A stretch of 64,000 nt of DNA from CAVSCD01 sp963726335. Its GTDB lineage: Bacteria > Acidobacteriota > Aminicenantia > Aminicenantales > UBA8522. Within the stretch, counting starts at the first letter, position 1; each line of letters begins with the position of its first letter. Made by a program: the position numbers and the translations under genes. The stretch spans positions 992,001 to 1,056,000 of the forward strand of contig CAVSCD010000011.1 of assembly GCA_963726335.1 (NCBI GenBank). Direction: 5' to 3'. The notes below the pieces were generated by a model. That model did not search any database. It was not told the origin of the DNA and saw only the letters and a program-made list of their open reading frames with translations. This document shows, one piece after another, positions 29,286 through 38,646 of the stretch.

Positions 29286-31631
29286 ATGAAGAACAAGCGT
29301 CTCTTTCTGGGAATACCCTTAATGTTTCTGTTGGGGGCGGGCTTATTGAGCGGCGGGCCGGCAGGCGCCGGGGTACTGCCCCAAGGGGCCGGCGCGAAAA
29401 TCTCCGTGCTGATCGGAACGGAGGCCGCGCCCCGGATCGTCTTTGGCGCCGAAAAGTTATGTGAGGCGCTGAAATCGGCAGGTTATCAGCCGCGGACCGT
29501 CACACAGGGTGATCTGCCGCCCGACAGGCCGCTGGTGGTTGCCGCGAAGAGCGATTCGGCGCTGGGCGAGAGGCTGGCGGCCCTGGGGCTGAAGCCGGGC
29601 GCCGCGCCGCTGAAGCCGCAGGGTTTCGTGCTGAGTTCGCTCGGCGGTGGCCTGATCGGCGTCGTTGGCCAGGATGATTCGGGCACGTTGTACGGTCTTT
29701 TGGAGTTGGCCGGCCGCGTCAAGGCCGAGGGAAGACTGCCGGCCGATCTCCGGGTGGCGGAGGTCCCCGCCATGCTGATGCGCGGCCCCTGCATCGGCCT
29801 GCAGAAGAGCCAGTGGATCTACGAGGGGGCGCAGTATGACTTCCCCATCACCCCCCAAAACTTTCCCTTTTTCTACGACAAACCGCAATGGCGGAAATAC
29901 CTCGACTTCATGGTCGAGAACCGCATGAACATGCTGACGCTGTGGAACGGTCACCCCTTCACCTCCCTCCTCAAACTGCCGAAGTTCCCCGATGCCCGGG
30001 AGTTGGATGACGAGACGCTCGCCCGCAATATCGAGCTCTTCACCTGGCTGACCCGCGAGGCCGACCGCCGGGGCATCTGGGTGGTCCAGTTCTTCTACAA
30101 TATCCATTTGTCCCACGCCCTGGTGAAGAGCCGCCAGATACAGACCCTCAGCGGAAAAAGCCTGCAATTCAACCTGGACCGGCCCACGCCGCTCGCTTCC
30201 GAATACACCCGCTATTGCGTCTCCGAGTTCATCCGCGAGTATCCCAACGTCGGCCTGATGGTCTGCCTGGGGGAGCCCCTCAAGGACGAATTCGATGCCC
30301 AGTGGCTGACCGAAACCATCCTCCCCGGCGTTCGGGACGGCATGCGGGCGAGCGGCCTTAAGGAAGAGCCGCCGGTCATCATTCGTGCCCATTCCACCGA
30401 GCCGAAGTCGGTCGTGACCGCCGCTCTGAAGACCTATAATAACATTTTCACGATGGCCAAGTTCAACGACGAGTCGCTGATCACGCCCCATCCGGCGGGG
30501 GCTTTCCGCCGGAAACATCAGGACCTGATCAAGCTCGGTTCCCTTCACATCATGAACGTCCATCTCCTTCACAACCTGCAGCCCTTTCGCTATGGATCGC
30601 CCGTCTTTATCCAAGAATGCGTAAAGGACATGTGCGACATGGGCGTCAAAGGCCTCCACGTCTATCCCTTGAACTACTGGGGTTGGCCGGACACCCCGGA
30701 CAAGACAACGCCCCGGCTTGGTCAACTCGAGCGCGATTCGATCTGGTTTGCGGCCTGGGCCCGCTATGCCTGGAACCCGGACCGGGGCGAAGCGGAAGAG
30801 CGCGAGTATTGGGGGGGATGGCTGGCCGAAAGATTCGGTTCCCCCCTGGCGGGGGAGAAGCTGCTGGACGCCTACGCGGCCTCGGGTGTATGTCTGCCGC
30901 GGCTCCACGGCCGCTTCGGCACCGGGAGCGGCGGATACCAGATCTTCACGCTGGGAATGACCGTTCCCCAGTTGATGTTTCCCGAGCGGTTTCGCGCCTA
31001 TACCGATGAGTCGTCGTGCCGGCTGGAAGGCGGCGAATCCCTCGAGACCTATGCCGGCCGGGAATGGAACAGGCAACCGCATGCCGGCGAGACCCCGCCG
31101 CTGGCGCTCGACTACGTTCTGACAAACGCCCGAAAGGCCCTTGAGGCCGCGGACGCCGCCGCCGCCCAGGTGACCAGGAACAGGGAAGAATTCCTGCGCC
31201 TGCGCAATGACTTGAACTATATTCTGATCCTGACGGAGTACTACGCGGCCCGGATCGAGGCCGGTTTATTGGTCTTGCGCTACGGCTACAGCCGGGACGC
31301 CGCCGATCTGGCCAAGGCCTTGCCGCTGCTGGAAAAATCGGTGGGGGATTATCGCCGGCTCACCTCGCTGACCGCATCCAGCTACCACTATGCCAACAGC
31401 CTCCAGACCCACAACGTTACGGTGCCGTTCAGTTGCGAGGGCGGGAAGAACGCCCATTGGCAGGAATGCCTGCCCTACTACGAAGCGGAATTGGCGGCCT
31501 TCAAAGCGAACGTCAAGAAGCTCGAAGGGAAGTCTCCCGCATCTCCGCCGGAGAGTTCCGCGCTCAACGAACCCCGTTTACCGGCGGAGCGACTGATCAG
31601 GCTTTTCGAAGCGGAGGAGGGCTGGCGATGA
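29286..31631 (+). CDS. Secreted alpha-glucuronidase-like glycoside hydrolase
   Basis: 781 residues from the ATG at 29286, chosen because it follows AAAAAGGAATGGATC and opens a Sec signal (MKNKRLFLGIPLMFLLGAGL); the frame extends 24 bp further upstream. Residues ~45-165 look like the GH20/GH67 N-terminal domain 2 (VLIGTEAAPRIVFGAEKL, DDSGTLYGLLELAGRV). A TIM-barrel-like centre follows (KYLDFMVENRMNMLTLWNGH, GLMVCLGEPLKDEFDAQW, where the Glu could be catalytic), then a helical C-domain. This layout is that of GH67/GH115-type enzymes, which release (4-O-methyl)glucuronic acid from xylan; the exact family is uncertain. The next gene, an esterase, overlaps its stop by ATGA. Confidence 0.68.
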   Translation: MKNKRLFLGIPLMFLLGAGLLSGGPAGAGVLPQGAGAKISVLIGTEAAPRIVFGAEKLCEALKSAGYQPRTVTQGDLPPDRPLVVAAKSDSALGERLAALGLKPGAAPLKPQGFVLSSLGGGLIGVVGQDDSGTLYGLLELAGRVKAEGRLPADLRVAEVPAMLMRGPCIGLQKSQWIYEGAQYDFPITPQNFPFFYDKPQWRKYLDFMVENRMNMLTLWNGHPFTSLLKLPKFPDARELDDETLARNIELFTWLTREADRRGIWVVQFFYNIHLSHALVKSRQIQTLSGKSLQFNLDRPTPLASEYTRYCVSEFIREYPNVGLMVCLGEPLKDEFDAQWLTETILPGVRDGMRASGLKEEPPVIIRAHSTEPKSVVTAALKTYNNIFTMAKFNDESLITPHPAGAFRRKHQDLIKLGSLHIMNVHLLHNLQPFRYGSPVFIQECVKDMCDMGVKGLHVYPLNYWGWPDTPDKTTPRLGQLERDSIWFAAWARYAWNPDRGEAEEREYWGGWLAERFGSPLAGEKLLDAYAASGVCLPRLHGRFGTGSGGYQIFTLGMTVPQLMFPERFRAYTDESSCRLEGGESLETYAGREWNRQPHAGETPPLALDYVLTNARKALEAADAAAAQVTRNREEFLRLRNDLNYILILTEYYAARIEAGLLVLRYGYSRDAADLAKALPLLEKSVGDYRRLTSLTASSYHYANSLQTHNVTVPFSCEGGKNAHWQECLPYYEAELAAFKANVKKLEGKSPASPPESSALNEPRLPAERLIRLFEAEEGWR

Positions 31632-33673
31632 GATGGTACAGACGCTTCCGGTTCCGGCGCTTCACCGCCCCTTCAGCCTTTCCGGCCGGACTGTTCGCCG
31701 CACTCGCGTTGGGTGTGCTGGCCGGTGTCGCGATGACGCAAGATCGTCCTCCCGCCGGCGAAACGATGAAAAAGCCGGCCGGGCCGCTCTCCGGGCGTAT
31801 CTTGGCCGGCGATCAAACCGGCGCTCTCCAGATCCGGGCGTACCTGAAGCGGAAAATCCCGCCGCTCAAAAGGCCGCTGGACCGGGACCTGTGGACTCGA
31901 GAATCAGCCGCCTTGCGTAAGAAGATACTCGAGGAGGTGATCTTCAAGGGGATTCCTCCGGCGGTCATCGCGGCCGGACCGACGGTCCTGATGGGCGAGA
32001 CCCTGGACACCGGTCATGGGTACCTGATTCGCCAGGTGGCTTATGAGGGCTATCCGGGCATCTGGATCCCGGCTCTGCTCTATCTGCCGAAGGAATTGAA
32101 GGGCCAGGTGCCGGCGATCCTCAACCCCAACGGGCACGAGCCGGCCGGCAAAGCGGTCCCTTACAAGCAGATCCGCTGCATCAATTTCGCGAAACGCGGG
32201 ATGATCGCGCTGAGCTATGATTGGCCGGGCTACGGCCAGCTGAAACGCGGCGTCGTCGACCATCGAGATGATACCAATGCCTTGGTGGCGCACAATAACG
32301 CCGCCTATCTCGACCTCTGCGGCCAGAGCGGAGTGGGGGTATTCTACCTGATCGCCAGGCGAGGTCTGGAGGTGTTGCTTTCCCTCCCGAACGTCGACAG
32401 CCGCCGGATCGGCATGACCGGCCTGTCCGGAGGCGGCTGGCAGACGATTATCCTCAGCGCCCTGGACGAGAGGATCCGGCTGGCGATCCCCGCAGCCGGC
32501 TATACCGATATGCTGTCCCGGATCGAAAATCCCTCGGACACCGGTGATCTCGAACAGAATCCGCCCGACCTCGGCCTGTACGCTGACTATAGCCATCTCA
32601 CGGCGTTACTCGCCCCCCGGCCCGCCCTGTTGATTTACAACCATAACGATTTCTTCAATCCTAGGACGACCCGGCCTCGGATCTATGAGGCGGCCATGCC
32701 CTTCTACACACTCTTCGGGGCGGGCGATGGCTTCAGGTTCCACGACAACCTCAAACCCGGCAATCACAATTACGAGTTGGACAACCGGCAGCAGGCTTAC
32801 CGGTTCATCAACAAACACTTTCTCCCCAAGGGGCAGGGTATCGATCAGGAGCTCGACTGCTCGGGCGAGATTCTCACGGAGGCTGAGGCGACAGTGAGCC
32901 TGCCCGGCAAAAATGCCACGTGGCAGGAGCTGGCCCTGAAGGCGGCGGAGGAGCTGCCGCGGACCCCGTTGCCCTCGGGCCAGCCGACGACCGCCTGGGC
33001 CAACGAACTGCGGCGGAAACTGAAAGACGTCGTGCGCTACCCTTCCTTAGCCGCATCGATCACCGAACTGCCCGCCAACCCCGGCCAGGACACGGACTCG
33101 GCCGAGAGATTGCTCTTCACCATAGGACAGGATTGGAGGCTGCCGGCGCTGGAGCTTTCCGTGGAAAAGCCGCGCGGGACCGCCGTGATCGTCGCCGACG
33201 GCGGAAAGGCCGCCGCGGCCGAGGCTGCCGGGAGTCTGCTCAGGGCAGGCTGGCAGGTCGTGGCCGTTGATTTGCTCCTCGATGGCGAATTGACAGCGCC
33301 GGATTGGCCGAATTGCCAGGTCGCCCATATGTTCGAAACAGCCGGCGAACGGGTATTGGGGATCCGGGCGGCGCAGCTTGAGGCCGTGTGCCGGGCCCTG
33401 GCCAATTTACGCCCCGGCCTGCCGATCAGGATCGTGGGCGTAGGCCCCGAGGCCGCACTGGCGGCGCTGGTGGCCGGGTGCCTCTCGGACGCGGCCCAAT
33501 CGCTGGTACTGATCAACCTGCCGGACTCGCTAAAAGGGCTCTTGGCGCAAGGCGTCTATCAGATGGACGCGCCGGCTCTTTTCTGCCCCGGCCTGTTGGA
33601 GTTAGCGGAGATCGGGCATCTGAAGGCGCTGGCCGGCCGGGAACGCGTCAGCCATAACCTGGAGGGCCTGTAA
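31628..33673 (+). CDS. Exported acetyl-xylan-esterase-like alpha/beta hydrolase
   Basis: 681 residues; the ATG overlaps the upstream stop (ATGA at 31628-31631). A signal anchor lies at ~15-37 (FPAGLFAALALGVLAGVAM). The hydrolase domain spans ~130-420: VPAILNPNGHEPAGKAVPYK, a catalytic-serine elbow GLSGGGW near 267, then LLIYNHNDFFNPRTT with the acid Asp and LKPGNHNYELD with the likely His. The C-terminal 200 residues form a second, degenerate alpha/beta unit. It would remove acetyl or other acyl groups from glycans. A similar enzyme is encoded at 49884-51927, suggesting specialised paralogues. It is translationally coupled to the glucuronidase-like gene, as would suit xylan side-chain removal. 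Confidence 0.78.
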   Translation: MRWYRRFRFRRFTAPSAFPAGLFAALALGVLAGVAMTQDRPPAGETMKKPAGPLSGRILAGDQTGALQIRAYLKRKIPPLKRPLDRDLWTRESAALRKKILEEVIFKGIPPAVIAAGPTVLMGETLDTGHGYLIRQVAYEGYPGIWIPALLYLPKELKGQVPAILNPNGHEPAGKAVPYKQIRCINFAKRGMIALSYDWPGYGQLKRGVVDHRDDTNALVAHNNAAYLDLCGQSGVGVFYLIARRGLEVLLSLPNVDSRRIGMTGLSGGGWQTIILSALDERIRLAIPAAGYTDMLSRIENPSDTGDLEQNPPDLGLYADYSHLTALLAPRPALLIYNHNDFFNPRTTRPRIYEAAMPFYTLFGAGDGFRFHDNLKPGNHNYELDNRQQAYRFINKHFLPKGQGIDQELDCSGEILTEAEATVSLPGKNATWQELALKAAEELPRTPLPSGQPTTAWANELRRKLKDVVRYPSLAASITELPANPGQDTDSAERLLFTIGQDWRLPALELSVEKPRGTAVIVADGGKAAAAEAAGSLLRAGWQVVAVDLLLDGELTAPDWPNCQVAHMFETAGERVLGIRAAQLEAVCRALANLRPGLPIRIVGVGPEAALAALVAGCLSDAAQSLVLINLPDSLKGLLAQGVYQMDAPALFCPGLLELAEIGHLKALAGRERVSHNLEGL

Positions 33674-33749
33674 GGATCCTTCTTGCCCGGGATCGGGCGG
33701 GCCAGGCCGTGAACAAGCCTGTTTTCCAATGACCCCTGGAAAAGGCGGG

Positions 33750-33778
33750 TTGACGTCCCTCGAAATGTGAACTATTTT
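33750..33778 (+). promoter_or_regulatory. Sigma70-like promoter of the methyltransferase gene
   Basis: TTGACG (33750-33755), a 17-bp spacer and TATTTT (33773-33778), about 50 bp before the ATG at 33831. This suggests the next two genes can be transcribed apart from the glycosidase pair. Confidence 0.55.
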
Positions 33779-33830
33779 ACATCGGTCATCACCCGAGCTG
33801 TCTGGCCACGAGACGGAAGAAGAAGGACGA

Positions 33831-34811
33831 ATGAAATTAAATAAAATCATAGAGAGTGCGGGACGAAGGCTGGTGGTGCCCTTGATGGGCTACCCGGGAG
33901 CGGAATTGACCAGCACTTCGTTGAAACAGAACGGATTCAACTGGGGTGTCCATTTCTGGTCGATATCCGAACTGGCCGACCGCCTGGACCCGGATGCGAT
34001 GTTCTTCATGATGGACCTGTCGATAGAGGCGGGAGCTTTGGGCTTCCCCATCAGGTACCCGCTGCAGGAATCGCCGACCGTGGAAGGGCACTTGGTCAAA
34101 GCCGAAGCGGACCTGGAACAGTTCATGGCGGTCGACATCCTCAAGGACGCGCGGGTCAACGTCTTCCTGCAGACAATGAAAATGATGTCCGACAACATCT
34201 CGCCATTAAAAGGCGGTTACTGCATCGGGCCGTTCACCCTCGCGGGGTTATTGATGGGCGCTTCCGAAGTGGCCATCGCGACGATCGATAACCCTTCCCT
34301 GGTGCATAAGGTGCTTCAGTTCGGCACCAACGTGATCACCCGGTACGCCGTATCCCTGGTTGATCACGGCGCGGACATGATCGCCATCCTCGAGCCGACG
34401 GCCGTCATGCTGTCTCCGAAACAGTTTGAAGAGTATTCGGGGGCTTATGTGAAGCAGATCACCCGCGCCGTTCATGCGATCTCCATCCTGCATGTTTGCG
34501 GTGACACGACGCACCTGGTGGGCAAAATGTGCGAGACGGGTGCGGAAGGGCTGAGCCTGGATTCCCGGGTGGATTTTCTCGCCGTCGAGCCCCGCTTAAA
34601 GAATGATGTGGCCCTGATCGGGAACATCGACCCGGTCCGGGTCATGAGGGACATGACATCGGACAGCGTCGCCCAAGAGACGAAGCTGTTCTTGGAAAAA
34701 ACCCGGGGGATCAGGAACCTGATTGTCAGCACCGGCTGCGATCTCCCCCAGGATACGCCGATCGAAAATATCAGGGTGATGATTGAAGAAACAAAGAAAT
34801 TCAGCCGGTGA
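33831..34811 (+). CDS. MtaA/UroD-family methylcobamide methyltransferase-like protein
   Basis: 326 residues, intact, cytoplasmic. The UroD fold is clear: VVPLMGYPGAELT at the N-terminus, GGYCIGPFTLAGLLMG centrally, then the zinc motif HVCG (His221, Cys223) and Cys303 in STGCDLPQDTP near the end, which together form the His-Cys-Cys zinc site of MtaA/CmuA-type enzymes. HemE lacks this site and has other conserved Arg/Asp residues. MtaA moves methyl groups from a corrinoid protein to a thiol. No corrinoid protein or MtaB-like partner is encoded nearby, so the methyl source and acceptor are unknown. It lies between glycan-acting genes and could serve demethylation of O-methylated sugars, which is inference. 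Confidence 0.78.
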   Translation: MKLNKIIESAGRRLVVPLMGYPGAELTSTSLKQNGFNWGVHFWSISELADRLDPDAMFFMMDLSIEAGALGFPIRYPLQESPTVEGHLVKAEADLEQFMAVDILKDARVNVFLQTMKMMSDNISPLKGGYCIGPFTLAGLLMGASEVAIATIDNPSLVHKVLQFGTNVITRYAVSLVDHGADMIAILEPTAVMLSPKQFEEYSGAYVKQITRAVHAISILHVCGDTTHLVGKMCETGAEGLSLDSRVDFLAVEPRLKNDVALIGNIDPVRVMRDMTSDSVAQETKLFLEKTRGIRNLIVSTGCDLPQDTPIENIRVMIEETKKFSR

Positions 34812-36885
34812 TGGCTCTGCGCGGGTGAATAAGTACCGCCGAGTTAAGTTCCTTGGCCTCGCGTTTTGCCTGGCCTTCGCTCCCCTGTTGCCCGCCCAGG
34901 TTAGTATCCAGGCCACCGTTCACACGTCTCCGCCCGCTTGGGCTCTGCTCGAACGGCATCTCATCGAACAGACGAGCGCCGCCGCCATCGAGTTCGCCCG
35001 GCGCTTCCTGGCCGAAGACGGCTCCCTCATCTGGCGCACCACCGGCTCCGCCCGTTTCGACGACCTGCCCGAGAGCTTCTATAATTGGCCCGTCCTTTAC
35101 GCCCTGGGCGGCGATGACCGTCTCAAGGAGCTCGCCTTCCGGGCCTGGAACGGAACCCTCCGCCAGCTCGAACGCTTCGGGGCCGTCGAGCAGGAGTTCC
35201 CCAAGCAGCTCGACTGGTTTCACATCAGCGAAGGCCTCCTCCTGTTTTATGGCCTCGCGTTGGCCGATCCTGAAGACCCCGCCAACATTGAACGCGCCCA
35301 CCGCTATGCCAGACTTTATATCACCGCCCCAAACTACGATTCCCGCCTCAAGATGCTCCGTTCGCCTCTCACCGGCATTCTCGGCCCCCTATTGGGCTCC
35401 GCCGATCGCGCGGCCCCCTGGCGATATTCCGTCGGGATGTCCACCTATGGCCTGCCCCTGGAGGACCTCCCCGGCATCCGCTCTTTTGACGATCTCAAGG
35501 ATGAGGCCAACGCCCGCCGCATGGGCCTGGCCATTCAACTTCGCATGCTTCAGGGCGATGTCCCCACGAACCTCGGATCCACCGCGCTCGTCGCTCATGC
35601 CTTCCTCCTCACCGCCGAGCCGAAATATGCCGCCTGGGTCCGCGAGTATGTCCACGCCTGGCTCGAGCGCGCCCGCGACAACGACGGCATCGTGCCCGAT
35701 AACATCGGACCGTCGGGCCAACCCGGTGAGTACCATAATGGCCATTGGTGGGGAGGCTACTACGGTTGGCGCTGGCCCCATGGCTACTACAACATCGGCA
35801 TGGCCTTGCAGGGCGGCGCCGAAAATGCCCAGTTAGTCAGTGGCGGGGACCCTTCTTACTACGAATTGCCGCGGGCCACCATGGACCGCGTCATCGCCGC
35901 CGGCAAGGACTACAACGGCGCTTTCCTCGTCCCGTTTAAACGCCGTGACTCCGGCTGGTTCGCCTACCAGCCGATGGACCTGCAGTTCCTGGCCAGCCTC
36001 TGGTCTTCCACTCTCGCGCCCGAGGACTGGGACCGCATCGAGAACATCCGCCGGCGCTCCCGCGTTGACTGGAACGCCGCCACCGGCACGCCCTTTCCCT
36101 CGGAAGCCAAAACCTCTCGCCCGGAGCAGATGAGCGACTGTTGGTTCTGTGACATCTACGGCCAGGCGGACTGGCGCGAAAGCATCGAGATCAAAACCAA
36201 AGAGGACCGCGGCCATGAAGCCCCCTGGCTCCGTTTCTTGGCTGGTGATAACCCCGCTTATCCCGAGACCATCCTCCGCCAAAGCCTCTCCCAAATGGCC
36301 ACGCGCCTCCGCTGGATCCGCGACAACCGCATCGTCCGCGTTTACGACCCGCGTCTCGAGGCCGCTAAAACTGCGCCCGACATCCGCAATGCCGATCCCC
36401 ACCACTGGCATACCGTCAACCCTGTCTCTACGGAAGCTCTCCTCCAACTCACCGGCGGCTCCCCCCAGCAGATCTATAATGCCGGACTCGTCCAAACGCA
36501 TCTCCGCTACTTCGACCCCGCCGGGCGCCGGCCGGGTCTGCCCCCCGATGTCGCGGCCCTCGTCCGCCGCGTCAACGCCGACTCCATCGAGTTCGAACTG
36601 GTGAACGTCAGCGCCTTCCATTCCCGCGAGGTCATCGTCCAGGCCGGTCTCTACGCGCAGCACCAGTTTCTCACCGTCGAGTATGACGAGCGGTCAGACC
36701 GCGACCCGGACCAGCCCCGCCACTCCCTCATCTCTCGGCCCCAATCCGTTCAGCGCTCCGCCAAGGTTAATGCCCCTTGGATCACAGTTCAGCTTCCCCC
36801 GTCTGCCTCCATTCGCCTCAACGCCCAACTGCGCCGCTTCGCCCACCCGCCCACCTACCGCTTCCCCTTCGCCGAAACTCCCTGA
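34783..36885 (+). CDS. Secreted protein with alpha/alpha-toroid features, possible glycosidase or lyase
   Basis: 700 residues from the ATG at 34783, which overlaps the methyltransferase gene by 29 bp; a GTG at 34825 is an alternative start that would open directly with a signal peptide (VKFLGLAFCLAFAPLLPAQV). The mature part is rich in Trp/Tyr/His: AIEFARRFLAEDGSLIWRTT, GEYHNGHWWGGYYGWRWPHG, and a C-terminal beta-rich region from ~560 (SIEFELVNVSAFHSREVIVQ). The His/Trp cluster and helical first half suggest a polysaccharide lyase or toroid glycosidase. I do not recognise a named family. Probably co-expressed with the methyltransferase gene. Codon use here is noticeably C-ending and the sequence is a little less GC-biased than its neighbours. 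Confidence 0.65.
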   Translation: MKKQRNSAGDGSARVNKYRRVKFLGLAFCLAFAPLLPAQVSIQATVHTSPPAWALLERHLIEQTSAAAIEFARRFLAEDGSLIWRTTGSARFDDLPESFYNWPVLYALGGDDRLKELAFRAWNGTLRQLERFGAVEQEFPKQLDWFHISEGLLLFYGLALADPEDPANIERAHRYARLYITAPNYDSRLKMLRSPLTGILGPLLGSADRAAPWRYSVGMSTYGLPLEDLPGIRSFDDLKDEANARRMGLAIQLRMLQGDVPTNLGSTALVAHAFLLTAEPKYAAWVREYVHAWLERARDNDGIVPDNIGPSGQPGEYHNGHWWGGYYGWRWPHGYYNIGMALQGGAENAQLVSGGDPSYYELPRATMDRVIAAGKDYNGAFLVPFKRRDSGWFAYQPMDLQFLASLWSSTLAPEDWDRIENIRRRSRVDWNAATGTPFPSEAKTSRPEQMSDCWFCDIYGQADWRESIEIKTKEDRGHEAPWLRFLAGDNPAYPETILRQSLSQMATRLRWIRDNRIVRVYDPRLEAAKTAPDIRNADPHHWHTVNPVSTEALLQLTGGSPQQIYNAGLVQTHLRYFDPAGRRPGLPPDVAALVRRVNADSIEFELVNVSAFHSREVIVQAGLYAQHQFLTVEYDERSDRDPDQPRHSLISRPQSVQRSAKVNAPWITVQLPPSASIRLNAQLRRFAHPPTYRFPFAETP

Positions 36886-36940
36886 AGCGCCCCAAAACAC
36901 AGCCTGACCTGTCACCGGAACCGCGCTCCCGGAAAATGGA

Positions 36941-36984
36941 GCTTTAACAATCTCCTGACAATCTCTTGACGTCTTCTTGACAAC
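36941..36984 (+). repeat. Three short direct repeats before the lipoprotein gene
   Basis: Three near-copies of an 11-12 bp unit with CTCCTGACAAT, CTCTTGACGT and CTTCTTGACAAC follow each other upstream of 37043. The last two contain TTGAC and may be -35-like boxes, but no -10 at a proper spacing is evident. Confidence 0.35.
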
Positions 36985-37042
36985 TTGGCCCTTCCGCCGC
37001 CGTAGAGTTGGGGGTGAGAAAGGCTTTTCTAGGAGGGCCAAA

Positions 37043-37678
37043 ATGAAAACCCAAAGAGGTTGTTCGTGGACGGCGCGAGGAATGGCCTGTCTTCTTGGGA
37101 TGGCCGCCCTGGGGACGGCTTGCGCACCGATATTTTCGGATCTCCAAAGCGCCCGGCTGGTCGGCCCGGGGAAAATTGAAGCCACACCGGGCTTTTCCTC
37201 GGTCTATGTTTCGGAAGATGGGGAAACAAGCCACGTCCAGAATCACGCCGGCATCCAGGCGGGCGTCGGCGTTCTGAATGGCCTGGATCTTCGTCTGCGG
37301 TATGAACGCGTGCTCGACTACGGCCTTAACGCCATTGGCTTCGGCCCCAAAATCGCCCTGCTCAAGGACCGCATCGCTCTCTATTTTCCGGTGGGTTTTG
37401 CCTTCGGCGGGGACTCCGAGGCCTCCGAGTCCTGGGAGACCCATCCCACCCTTCTTTTTACGCTTCCGGTCGCCAAGAGCTTCGAACTCAATCCCTCGGC
37501 CAAGGCGCTGATCCCACTGACGGGCGGTCGAGACGCCCTTGTGGCCTTCAATCTGGGCGCGGCTTTGGGAAACGTCCGTAAATGGGCGATCAGGCCTGAA
37601 GTCGGTCTCTGTTTTAATCCCAAAAGCGGCGGCCTTTTCTGGCAGTTCGGCGTGGGCTTTTCAATCTCGACGAATTGA
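37043..37678 (+). CDS. Small outer-membrane beta-barrel lipoprotein
   Basis: 211 residues. The ATG at 37043 follows AGGAGGGCC and gives a lipoprotein signal (GMACLLGMAALGTAC) with Cys at residue 27. The remaining ~185 residues are alternating amphipathic strands (GLDLRLRYERVLDYGLNAIG, RIALYFPVGFAFGG) ending in a strand with terminal aromatic residues (FWQFGVGFSI), as in small eight-strand barrels. No enzymatic motif is visible. Function unknown. Confidence 0.65.
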   Translation: MKTQRGCSWTARGMACLLGMAALGTACAPIFSDLQSARLVGPGKIEATPGFSSVYVSEDGETSHVQNHAGIQAGVGVLNGLDLRLRYERVLDYGLNAIGFGPKIALLKDRIALYFPVGFAFGGDSEASESWETHPTLLFTLPVAKSFELNPSAKALIPLTGGRDALVAFNLGAALGNVRKWAIRPEVGLCFNPKSGGLFWQFGVGFSISTN

Positions 37679-37693
37679 TGGTATCTTGCTCGC

Positions 37694-37706
37694 GGAATTC
37701 AATTCC
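37694..37706. promoter_or_regulatory. Palindrome GGAATT-C-AATTCC before the RluA-like gene
   Basis: A perfect 6+1+6 palindrome 15 bp upstream of the ATG at 37721 and just 15 bp after the previous stop. Possible operator or simple chance in a short gap. Confidence 0.25.
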
Positions 37707-37720
37707 ACGAAGAAGCGGGA

Positions 37721-38646
37721 ATGAGAACCAGGAATCGAGGCTACAGCTATCCGGACCGCGTCTCGCCGTACGACGAGGGCACTACGGTGGCGGCGTTCTA
37801 TTCCCTCCGGTATCCCCACTTCACGGAAGCGGAATGGCGGCAACGGATTGAGGCCGGACAAATCCTGCTCAACGGGCTTCCGGCCTCGCCTGTCGACGTC
37901 CTGACCCGGGGGGACGCACTCCTCTATCATCGTCTCCCCTGGAGGAGCCCGACGCCCCGACGGATTTCGCGACCTTGTTCGAGGACGAAGACGTCCTGGT
38001 CCTGGCCAAACCCTCCGGCCTGCCCGTTCTGCCCGGCGGGCTATTCCTCGAGAATACCCTCCTCCATCTTGTCCGTGAGCGCTATGGTCCCGGCAGCTCT
38101 CCTCTCCACCGGCTGGGTCGAGGCACCTCCGGCGCCATCCTGTTCACCCGGAACCGGCCGGCCGCGCGCTCGTTAGCCAAGGCCATGGCCGAGCGGCGGA
38201 TCGTCAAGGTCTACCTGGCCCTGGCTTCGGGGAGCGGGATGCCCGAGGCGTTCACTGTCGACGCGCCGATCGGTCCGGTCCCGCACCTGCGGCCCGCGAC
38301 CGTCAACGCCTACCGCGCCGACGGCCGTCCATCGTTAAGTCACGCCCGGGTCGTCCGCCGGCTTCCCGAGGAGAATGCGGCCGTCCTTGAAGTGACCATC
38401 CCAACGGGACGTCCCCACCAGATCCGCATCCACCTCAGCTACGCGGGGTATCCGCTTGTTGGCGACCCGCTCTACCGGATCGGCGGGGTCCCCCGCTCCG
38501 CCCTCGCCGATGAAGAATTGACGACGACCCCCGGCGCGACGGGATATCTCCTCCACTCCTGGAAGATCCGCTTCCCCCATCCGGCGAAGCCCGAGGACGT
38601 CGAAGTCGTCTGCCCGCCCCCCGCTCCACTCGCCCCGGGGACCTAG
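37721..38646 (+). CDS. RluA-family pseudouridine synthase-like protein, one frameshift
   Basis: About 308 residues after a shift near 37935-37945. The N-terminal S4-like RNA-binding part (AEWRQRIEAGQILLNGLPAS) is in the first frame. The catalytic-domain part begins FEDEDVLVLAKPSGLPV in the second and includes HRLGRGTSGAILF (from 38107), PTGRPHQIRIHLSYAGYPLV and GDPLY, the standard RluA motifs. In canonical enzymes the first reads HRLDxxTSG, the Asp being the nucleophile; here that position is Gly. Some plant and bacterial RluA-like proteins share HRLGRGTSG, so this is probably a real subgroup rather than an error. The RNA target is unknown. The stop TAG at 38644-38646 is the first three bases of the dispersed element. 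Confidence 0.8.

Noticed and set aside
33831..34811. Assignment as heme-pathway uroporphyrinogen decarboxylase HemE
   Set aside because: It has the HxCG...C zinc motif of MtaA-type methyltransferases and no heme genes are near.
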